Shown: positions 17,172-23,737 of the stretch, one piece after another | Layout: each line of letters begins with the position of its first letter | How positions within the stretch are numbered: the stretch's first letter is position 1 | NCBI RefSeq assembly: GCF_020165495.1 | Contig: NZ_JAIUIE010000009.1 | Location: 1-64,000, forward strand | Reading direction: 5' to 3' | Source: Mesorhizobium sp. BR1-1-16 | GTDB lineage: Bacteria; Pseudomonadota; Alphaproteobacteria; Rhizobiales; Kaistiaceae | DNA length: 64,000 bases | The notes under the pieces: model-generated | The model's database searches: none | What the model was told of the DNA's origin: nothing | Seen by the model: the letters and a program-made list of their open reading frames with translations, nothing else | Made by a program: the position numbers and the translations under genes

Positions 17172-18287
17172 TCACGCGATGCTGGCCAGCTCCGGGAATA
17201 CCGAGAACAGCTGCGGCAAGGCGAGGCCCGGCTGCTGCTGCCGCGCCCAGCGAACGAAGCCACCGGCGCGGCGATCGATCTTCGCCGCATGGTTCTGCGC
17301 GATATCGGCGATGCGGTGATCGAGGAACGGATTGCCGAAACGGTCGACGCAGGTCTGCCAGTAACGCGTCGCGTCAGCCTCGGCATCGCCAAAGGCGGGG
17401 ATGACCTCGCCAACGATGATGCTCTCCAGCCAGGCCTTGACGCCCGCATCCGCGATCATCTCGCGCACCGTCTCACCCTCCGGGCGCCCCGCGCCGCGCC
17501 AGCGTTCCGCCATGAGCGTGTGGCCGAGATTGAGCAGGAACAGTTTCCGGCGTTCGATAAAGCCGAGGTCATCGACGACCTGGATATCGTCATGTACGCA
17601 CGGCGGAATGAGGCGATCGCCACGCTCGATCGCCCAGAGCGCATAAGGCTCGGCGACCGCGCCGATCGGCTCGATCGGGGCTGAGACGATCCGGTCGACC
17701 AGCGAATTCGCCCAAACGCACGACTGCGCCAGCCATGCCCGGAATTCATCGCCGAGCCCGCTCCCTTGCGCCAGGCCGTCGACGATGGATCGCAGGCGAT
17801 CACCGTTCCGCTCGACAAGCTCACAGGGCAGTATCGTCAGCCCCGGGGCGCCGGCGCTGAAGCGGGCATGGAGCAGCGCCGTCAGCAATTCAGGATAGGT
17901 CGTCCAGCCGGCAAACGAGGGCTCCGGGGCGACCGGCAGATCGAAGCCCTTGTCGCCGGTATTGCTGATGACGAAGTCGGCCGCCTCGACGAAGAGAGCA
18001 CGCAGCCGCGCGCCCTCCTCCCGCGCTGACAGGCCATCGACGACGCCCGACACGCTGCGCTCGACATCAACAGGGCGACCATCGACGAGGCCGCGGATGC
18101 GCACCGGGAACGGCCGCCCCGCCTTGAAGGCCTCGATGCGGCGGCGAGACGCCGGTGAGCCGGTCGTCTCCACCACATGGACGGGTCCGACCGATTGCCC
18201 GGACGCGCGCGCCTCCGACAGCATGAGGTCGGCGTGCGCTTGCAGGAAGCGGCTGGTGCCGAACTGGATGATCGCTCCGCCGGTCAT
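17172..18287 (-). CDS. Mannitol dehydrogenase family oxidoreductase, probable tagaturonate reductase (UxaB-like)
   Basis: 371-aa NAD-dependent polyol/uronate dehydrogenase of the long-chain mannitol dehydrogenase family. The N-terminal dinucleotide-binding start IIQFGTSRFLQAHADLML, the ADFVISNTGDKGFDL segment, and the C-terminal helical domain with FLLNLGHTLMAERW are typical of UxaB/UxuB proteins. It overlaps the upstream alcohol dehydrogenase gene by four bases (ATGA). In Escherichia coli, L-galactonate is oxidised to D-tagaturonate by LgoD and reduced to D-altronate by UxaB; the pairing here mirrors those two steps. Mannitol or fructuronate activity cannot be excluded. Confidence 0.78.
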   Translation of the reverse strand: MTGGAIIQFGTSRFLQAHADLMLSEARASGQSVGPVHVVETTGSPASRRRIEAFKAGRPFPVRIRGLVDGRPVDVERSVSGVVDGLSAREEGARLRALFVEAADFVISNTGDKGFDLPVAPEPSFAGWTTYPELLTALLHARFSAGAPGLTILPCELVERNGDRLRSIVDGLAQGSGLGDEFRAWLAQSCVWANSLVDRIVSAPIEPIGAVAEPYALWAIERGDRLIPPCVHDDIQVVDDLGFIERRKLFLLNLGHTLMAERWRGAGRPEGETVREMIADAGVKAWLESIIVGEVIPAFGDAEADATRYWQTCVDRFGNPFLDHRIADIAQNHAAKIDRRAGGFVRWARQQQPGLALPQLFSVFPELASIA

Positions 18288-19294
18288 GGCGCGACAGTGA
18301 CCATGGCCTTGATCACATGGCTGCGATCGGCTGCCCAGGCGGCGATGCTGCCGGGCAACCCTTCGAGGTTAGTCGTGTGGGTGATCAGGCGGCGATAATC
18401 GATGGCACCGCTTTTCAGCGCAGCCACGACGGTCTCGAAGTCCTCGGACGTCGCGTTGCGGCTGCCGAAGAGGCTCATCTCACGCTTGTGAAACTCGGCG
18501 TCGTTGAAAGTGACATCGGCCGGGGTCACGCCGACGAGCACGCATGTCCCGCCATGGGCGACATAGCCAAAGCTCGTCTGCATGGCGGCCGCGCTGCCGG
18601 TCGCATCGAAAACGACGTCGAAGCCGTTGCCGTCCGTGGCAGCCATGAGAGCCTCAGGACCCTCGGCGACGGTGTGAGTGGCTTCGAACCCAAACCGCTC
18701 GGAAACCAGTTGCAGCCGTTCCGGGCTCGCATCGAGAAGATCGACCCTTGCACCGCGAAGCCGCGCGAACAACGCGGCGCCGAGACCGATCGGTCCCGCG
18801 CCGACGACAAGCACATGATCGGACGGACCCATGCCCGATCGCCGAATCGCATGGGCGCCGATCGCCAGGAACTCGACCGTTGCCGCCTCAGGCTGTTCGA
18901 GGCCGTCGGCACTGATGAGGTTGATGGCCGGCACGTTGATTCGGTCGCAGAGCCCGCCGTCGCGGTGAACACCGAGCACGCCGATCCGCATGCAGCAGTT
19001 CGGCTTGCCGCGCAGGCAGGCATGGCAGGTTCCGCAAGCCACATAGGGGTTGATGACCACCCGTGCGCCGCGGCTCCAGCCGGATGCATCGGCAGCGACG
19101 ATGCCGCTCAGCTCATGGCCGATTACGCGCGGATATTGAAGAAACGGGTGCTTCCCCTCGAAGATGTGGTAGTCCGTGCCGCAAATTCCGGCATGGGTGA
19201 TATCGACCGCGACCCAACCTGCATCCGGCTCCGCAGGATCGGGTCGATCGACCAGCGCGATGGACCCTGGTTCCTGGACGACTATTGCACGCAT
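18284..19294 (-). CDS. Zinc-dependent alcohol dehydrogenase family protein, probable L-galactonate 5-dehydrogenase (LgoD/RspB-like)
   Basis: 336-aa medium-chain dehydrogenase. Visible features are the catalytic zinc Cys in HAGICGTDYHIFEGKHPF, the GHELSG motif, the four structural-zinc cysteines in ACGTCHACLRGKPNCC, and the VVGAGPIGLGAA nucleotide-binding loop. The subgroup that includes LgoD (YjjN) and RspB acts on sugar acids. The open frame begins at 19396, but ATG 19294 (MRAIVVQEPG) matches the family start and has GAGG nearby. With the UxaB-like gene it forms a two-gene unit fitting L-galactonate breakdown. Another possible role is oxidation of 2-keto-3-deoxy-L-fuconate. Confidence 0.78.
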   Translation of the reverse strand: MRAIVVQEPGSIALVDRPDPAEPDAGWVAVDITHAGICGTDYHIFEGKHPFLQYPRVIGHELSGIVAADASGWSRGARVVINPYVACGTCHACLRGKPNCCMRIGVLGVHRDGGLCDRINVPAINLISADGLEQPEAATVEFLAIGAHAIRRSGMGPSDHVLVVGAGPIGLGAALFARLRGARVDLLDASPERLQLVSERFGFEATHTVAEGPEALMAATDGNGFDVVFDATGSAAAMQTSFGYVAHGGTCVLVGVTPADVTFNDAEFHKREMSLFGSRNATSEDFETVVAALKSGAIDYRRLITHTTNLEGLPGSIAAWAADRSHVIKAMVTVAP

Positions 19295-19368
19295 CTTGCC
19301 TCGCTTTGGTCTGGCGACCGGACGGCCTTCCCACATCGGTGCTGGCACGGCCAGCATTGACCGCCGAG

Positions 19369-19396
19369 GGAATAGGTTGGGCAGGTACGCTGTCAA
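19369..19396 (-). promoter_or_regulatory. Predicted promoter of the dehydrogenase pair
   Basis: On the minus strand TTGACA (19396-19391) is followed after 16 bases by TATTCC (19374-19369). It points at the ATG at 19294 with an untranslated leader of roughly 70 bases. An 11-bp inverted repeat lies 22 bases upstream of the -35. Confidence 0.42.
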
Positions 19397-19417
19397 ATGT
19401 TTTTATTTTTTTCATGC

Positions 19418-19447
19418 ACGATCGGTGCGAAGACAAGCACCGATCGT
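19418..19447. promoter_or_regulatory. 11-bp perfect inverted repeat in the divergent intergenic region
   Basis: Arms ACGATCGGTGC (19418-19428) and GCACCGATCGT (19437-19447) are exact reverse complements around an eight-base spacer. It lies between the divergent dehydrogenase and GntR genes, next to an AT-rich stretch. There is no T-run in the right place for a terminator on either strand, so a regulator-binding site is more likely. Confidence 0.45.
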
Positions 19448-19507
19448 TACGGACGGCGCGTTCGGATTTGCAGCGACCGGCGACGGGCACCGGGTCAGGG
19501 CGGTCCG

Positions 19508-19536
19508 TTGACCTCGTTCAGCGTACGAATTAATTC
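19508..19536 (+). promoter_or_regulatory. Possible promoter of the second GntR regulator
   Basis: TTGACC (19508-19513) is followed after 17 bases by TAATTC (19531-19536), about 40 bases before the start codon at 19577. The match to consensus is moderate. Confidence 0.33.
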
Positions 19537-19576
19537 TGATCAACGGGCGGGCGAGACGAAGCGTATTGGGGGTTGA

Positions 19577-20479
19577 ATGGCGCGAAGCGACAAGCGGTTC
19601 AGGGAAGCCTATAACAGGCTGATCGATCTATGCTCGACATCGGCGCCAGGAGCCACCCTCCCCTCGGAGAATGCGCTCGCTGAGCAGGCAGGCGTCAGCC
19701 GAACCGTCATTCGCTCAGTGCTGCAACGACTGGAAGAAATCAGCATCGTCGCCTGGCGCGGCCGCGAAAAAACGCTGCTGCGTACGCCGGGGCCCGAAGA
19801 CCGCCTGAGCGTCAACGACAATCTGAGCAAGCCGGCCGATTTCGAGACGGCCTTCCTTGAATGGATCTTGCGTTTCGACGTCCCGGCGGGGACGCCGCTC
19901 AACATCGCCCAACTGTCGAGGGAATTCTCGGTTACCCCTGCGATGCTGCAGGAGTTCCTCGCGAGCCTCAGCCAGTTCGGCCTCGTCGAGCGCGGCAACA
20001 AGGGCGGATGGCTGCTACTCGGCTTCACCGCCGATTTCGCGGTGGAACTCTCGGAATTTCGGACCATCCTCGAGCTGAACGCGATCCACCAGATCATGGC
20101 CTGCCCGGTCAGCCATCCGATCTGGTCGGAACTCGAAGCCCTGCGCATGGCCCATCTTGCCCTCGAAACTAGAATCGACGCCGATTACCATGACTTCTCG
20201 AAGCTCGACGAGCGCTTCCATGTCGCGATCAACTCGGTTGTGAAGAACCGTTTCGCGGCTCAGTTCCAGAAGATCATCTCCCTCATTTTCCACTACCACT
20301 ACATGTGGGATAAACGGGACGAGAAGCACCGCAACGCTGCGGCGATCCGCGAACATCTCATGATCATCTCGGCGCTTCAGTCGCGCGATGACGAGGCTGC
20401 AGCGGCCGCGGCGCGGCGTCACCTGCGGACATCGATGACGACGCTGCTGTCCTCGCTGCGCGACCATCGCCTCGCCTGA
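19577..20479 (+). CDS. GntR family transcriptional regulator (FCD-type), second copy in the sugar locus
   Basis: 300-aa regulator with an unusually long DNA-binding and linker region. Residues about 1-75 form the winged helix-turn-helix (LPSENALAEQAGVSRTVIRSVLQRL). A second winged-helix-like stretch may follow (LNIAQLSREFSVTPAMLQEFLASLSQFGLVERG), and the C-terminal third is a helical FCD-like domain (LEARIDADYHDFSKLDERFHVAI type). It stands divergent from the alcohol dehydrogenase gene and directly upstream of the second sugar importer. It may control either; the effector is unknown. Confidence 0.85.
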   Translation: MARSDKRFREAYNRLIDLCSTSAPGATLPSENALAEQAGVSRTVIRSVLQRLEEISIVAWRGREKTLLRTPGPEDRLSVNDNLSKPADFETAFLEWILRFDVPAGTPLNIAQLSREFSVTPAMLQEFLASLSQFGLVERGNKGGWLLLGFTADFAVELSEFRTILELNAIHQIMACPVSHPIWSELEALRMAHLALETRIDADYHDFSKLDERFHVAINSVVKNRFAAQFQKIISLIFHYHYMWDKRDEKHRNAAAIREHLMIISALQSRDDEAAAAAARRHLRTSMTTLLSSLRDHRLA

Positions 20480-20589
20480 TCGCGCCGAGGTTCGCCTTCC
20501 GTCTAAAACGGTATTGCCGACGGTCCTAAATCGAAATATACCAAATTCATCATTGCGGGCAGCGCGGTCGGCTGCCGTGGAGGACACTG

Positions 20590-21861
20590 ATGAACGGATT
20601 GGGACGAATAGTCGGCGCGCTTGGCGTCGTGATGACGATGGCTTGGCAGCCGGCTTCGGCTCAGCCGACGGGCGAGGTCGAGATCCTGAACTGGCTCGGC
20701 GGCGCTGACGCAGCGGTCATCAACGAGCTCGCCAAAGGCTTCGAGGCCAAGTATCCGGGCGTCACCATCAAGCAGGTTCCGGTCACCACCTCGGGAGACC
20801 AGCGCGGCGGCATCCGCACTGCGCTGCTCGGCGGCCAGAAGGTCGATCTCATCATCAGTGCCTGGCCGGCCTTCCGCAAGGAACTGGCCGATGCCGGTAT
20901 GCTGCGCGACGTTTCAAGCGTCTGGACTGAGAAGAACTGGGACAAGCTGCTGTCGCCGACCTGGCGCGCACTCAGCACGACCGACGGCGCGGTTTACGGC
21001 GTCCCCTACATCTTCGGCTATCGCAGCGGCATCTGGCATGTTCCTGCCGATCTGCAGAAGATCGGCCTGCAGGCATTCCCCGCCGATTGGAACGGCTTTA
21101 CCGGCACGTTCGAGCCGCTCCGGAAGGCCGGTTTCGCCGAGCCGGTCGCCTTGCCCGGCAAGATCTACGCCCATGGCGAATGGTTTGAATCGCTGCTGCT
21201 GCGCGTCGGCGGGCCCGAGGTCATCGACGACCTCGCGGCGCACAAGATCAAGTGGACCGACGAACGCCTCGTCAAGGCGCTGCAATTCTACAGCGATATG
21301 ATGGCAAAGGGCTGCTGCGCCAGCGCGCAGACCATTCTCGCCTCGCACTGGGACGACGCGGCGGACCGGGTCTTCGTCGACCGGACGGCCAACTATCTGC
21401 TGATCGGCATGTGGATCAACGCCCGTGCCCGCTCGCAGTACCATCTCGTGCCCGGCAAGGACTATGCGCTCGGGAAGTTCCCGGCGATCGGCCTCGGGCA
21501 TGACAACGACTCGCTGGTCGACTCGAAGGAAGTGCTGGCGACCAGCCTTGGCGCCAATCCTGAAGGTGCCGACCTGTTCCTCGACTACCTGGTCAACGGC
21601 GAAGGCGCCGGCATCATTGCAAAGGCCGGCTTCACCGTGCCGAGCTCGGCTGTCGACGTCTCCGCCTACGATCCCGTCGCGGCCTCGTCGGTCGACTATG
21701 TCAAGGAAGGCCAGGTCCGGTTCGTCCTCGGCGACATGCTGCCTGGACAGTTGGTCGATGAATATCGCGTGGCGCTGCAGAAGTTTGTCGCCAATCCCGT
21801 CGAAGCCCAGATCATGCCCACGCTTGAGCAGATCGAAGCTGTCGCTGCGCAGTCCTATTGA
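20590..21861 (+). CDS. Extracellular sugar-binding protein of the second ABC importer (family 1)
   Basis: 423-aa periplasmic binding protein with a signal peptide ending in QPASAQ near residue 25 and a start VEILNWLGGADAAVINEL. GGAGG lies just before ATG 20590. It is a close paralogue of the orphan binding protein at 12378-13670: shared blocks include the GDQRG element, WPAFRKELADAGML, KGCC and FVLGDMLPGQLVDEYRVALQKF. Two permease genes follow at once, so this one has its own membrane channel. Context suggests a fucosylated saccharide as ligand. Confidence 0.93.
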   Translation: MNGLGRIVGALGVVMTMAWQPASAQPTGEVEILNWLGGADAAVINELAKGFEAKYPGVTIKQVPVTTSGDQRGGIRTALLGGQKVDLIISAWPAFRKELADAGMLRDVSSVWTEKNWDKLLSPTWRALSTTDGAVYGVPYIFGYRSGIWHVPADLQKIGLQAFPADWNGFTGTFEPLRKAGFAEPVALPGKIYAHGEWFESLLLRVGGPEVIDDLAAHKIKWTDERLVKALQFYSDMMAKGCCASAQTILASHWDDAADRVFVDRTANYLLIGMWINARARSQYHLVPGKDYALGKFPAIGLGHDNDSLVDSKEVLATSLGANPEGADLFLDYLVNGEGAGIIAKAGFTVPSSAVDVSAYDPVAASSVDYVKEGQVRFVLGDMLPGQLVDEYRVALQKFVANPVEAQIMPTLEQIEAVAAQSY

Positions 21862-21873
21862 GATCGGGCCGGC

Positions 21874-22815
21874 ATGAACAGTGGAATCAGCGGCGCGGCC
21901 ATGACGAGCGCCGGCGCGATGGCGGCAGGCCGCAAGCCGAGACGGCAAGTGTCGCAGCCAATGGCGGCCTTCGCCTTGCTGACACCGGTGGTCCTGCTGT
22001 TCGGCCTTTCGGTGATCTATCCGCTTTTCGAGACCATCCGGATCAGCTTCTGGCAGATCCGCGGTCTCGGAAAGCCGAGCTATGTCGGCATCGATAACTA
22101 TGTCCGGCTGTTCACCGATCCGACCTTTCTCGGAACGCTCTGGACGACGCTCATCTTCACGCTGGGCGTCACCATCCTCTCGGTATCGATCGGCTGGTTC
22201 CTGGCTATGCTCTGCGCCTTCGCGCCGAAGCAGACAGCCGTCTTCCGCCTGATGATCTTCGCCACCTTCGGCATCTCCGAAGCGGTCGCCGGCTATATCT
22301 GGATCGGCATCTTCCGCCCTGGCGAATCCGGTCTGCTCAACGGCATGCTGATTGCCGTCGGGCTCGGGGACTGGTCACAGGCCTGGCTCGGATCCGGCAC
22401 TTCGGCGCTCGTCGCGCTGATCGTCGCCGCGTCCTGGAGCGCGGTGGGGTTGCCGCTGCTGCTCAGCTTCGCCGCTGTCCAGACCATTCCGCGCACTGTG
22501 CTGGAAGCGGCGCAGATGGACGGCGCCAAACCGCTGGCCGTCGTCTGGTACATCATGATGCCGCTGTCGACGGCGGGCGCCCGCGTCGCGATCTTCATCA
22601 ACCTGCTCAGCGCGCTGCGCGCGTTCGACATCATCTTCGTGCTCACGAATGGGGGTCCGGCGCGAGCAACGGAGACGGTCGGCTTCTTCATGTACCGGGA
22701 ATCCATGACACAGTTCAATCTCGGCTACGGCGCCGCTGCCACCATCGTCCTGCTCGTCGCCGTTCTCATCGTCGCGATCCCGGCGATTGCCCAGCGCACC
22801 AAGGGTGCCAAATAA
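21874..22815 (+). CDS. Sugar ABC transporter permease (UgpA/MalF-like)
   Basis: 313-aa inner-membrane permease. A roughly 30-residue basic N-terminus precedes the first helix (FALLTPVVLLFGLSVIYPLF); the coupling loop reads VLEAAQMDGAKPLAVVWYIMMPL, and IIFVLTNGGPARATET is typical of the family. It begins 12 bases after the binding protein and its stop overlaps the start of the partner permease (TAATG). Confidence 0.93.
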   Translation: MNSGISGAAMTSAGAMAAGRKPRRQVSQPMAAFALLTPVVLLFGLSVIYPLFETIRISFWQIRGLGKPSYVGIDNYVRLFTDPTFLGTLWTTLIFTLGVTILSVSIGWFLAMLCAFAPKQTAVFRLMIFATFGISEAVAGYIWIGIFRPGESGLLNGMLIAVGLGDWSQAWLGSGTSALVALIVAASWSAVGLPLLLSFAAVQTIPRTVLEAAQMDGAKPLAVVWYIMMPLSTAGARVAIFINLLSALRAFDIIFVLTNGGPARATETVGFFMYRESMTQFNLGYGAAATIVLLVAVLIVAIPAIAQRTKGAK

Positions 22816-23636
22816 TGGTCTATCGCGCCCCCCGCTGGATCATCATCGTTGTCGGCATCATCGCGTGCCTCTGGGTGGTGCCGATCATCGGCATCATCGC
22901 CACCTCTTTCCAGACGCCGGAATCGATTGCCCGCGGCTGGTGGCATTTCAGCCAGAACCAGCTGACGCTGAATGCCTGGAAGAAAGTCTGGAGCGACTAT
23001 CCGCTTGCCAACAGCCTCTGGGTCTCGACCAAAGTGACGCTGCTGGCGACCGTGCTGACCATGCTGACGGCGCCGGCCGCCGCCTATGTGTTCCATTATC
23101 TGCGCTTCCCGTTGCGGCGCACCTCGCTGATCATCATCATCAACGCCTTCGTGCTGCCCCAGCAGGTCGTGATCATTCCGCTGTTCAGGCTCTGGCGCGA
23201 AATGGGCATGCTCGACAATATCTGGGCGGTCATCATCCCCTATGTCGGGCTCAGCTATGCGTGGTCGGTCTTCCTGGTGAAGTCCTTCCTGGAGGATTTT
23301 CCGAACGATTTGATCGAGGCCGCCCGTATCGATGGTTGCGGGCCGATCAGCACCTTCACGCGGGTCGTGCTGCCCAATCTCATCTCGCCGATCTTCGCCT
23401 GCGGCATTCTCCAGTTCCTCTGGTGCTGGAACTCGCTGCTGCTGCCGATGCTGTTCCTCCGCAACGACGTCACGTTGACGGTCCTGCTGGCCCGGATCTC
23501 CGGGACCTATGATCCCAATATCGACCAGCAGGCGGTCGCCGCGATCGTGACGGCCATCGTGCCGCTGCTCGTGTTCCTGATCTTTCAGCGCCAGTTCGCC
23601 GTCGGCAATCGCGTGTCGAGCGGCGGCAAGGAATAG
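22815..23636 (+). CDS. Carbohydrate ABC transporter permease (UgpE/MalG-like)
   Basis: 273-aa permease completing the second importer. Helix 1 spans about residues 8-30 (IIIVVGIIACLWVVPIIGI), the coupling loop reads LIEAARIDGCGPISTFTRVVLP, and the C-terminus ends in the short basic segment usual for MalG-like subunits. No ATP-binding gene follows; a glycosidase gene comes instead, so the importer must borrow an ATPase. The gap to the glycosidase (23637-23737) holds GC-rich dyads but no convincing terminator. Confidence 0.93.
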   Translation: MVYRAPRWIIIVVGIIACLWVVPIIGIIATSFQTPESIARGWWHFSQNQLTLNAWKKVWSDYPLANSLWVSTKVTLLATVLTMLTAPAAAYVFHYLRFPLRRTSLIIIINAFVLPQQVVIIPLFRLWREMGMLDNIWAVIIPYVGLSYAWSVFLVKSFLEDFPNDLIEAARIDGCGPISTFTRVVLPNLISPIFACGILQFLWCWNSLLLPMLFLRNDVTLTVLLARISGTYDPNIDQQAVAAIVTAIVPLLVFLIFQRQFAVGNRVSSGGKE

Positions 23637-23737
23637 GCAGGCGCCGCCTCCCCTTCGGCCGGCGGCGTTCGCAGCCGGCCGCTCCGGCCTGGGTTCCCGA
23701 AGGCCGTGTCGTTCTCACTCCATGCAGGATTGAAGCA

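Noticed and set aside
20500-20545. GGTAT and ATACC as an operator upstream of the second importer
   Set aside because: The five-base arms are 23 bases apart and not better than chance.
23637-23737. GC-rich dyad (GGCCGGC and GCCGGCC) between the second importer and the GH95 gene as a terminator
   Set aside because: The arms are short, no T-run follows, and the glycosidase gene is likely in the same unit.
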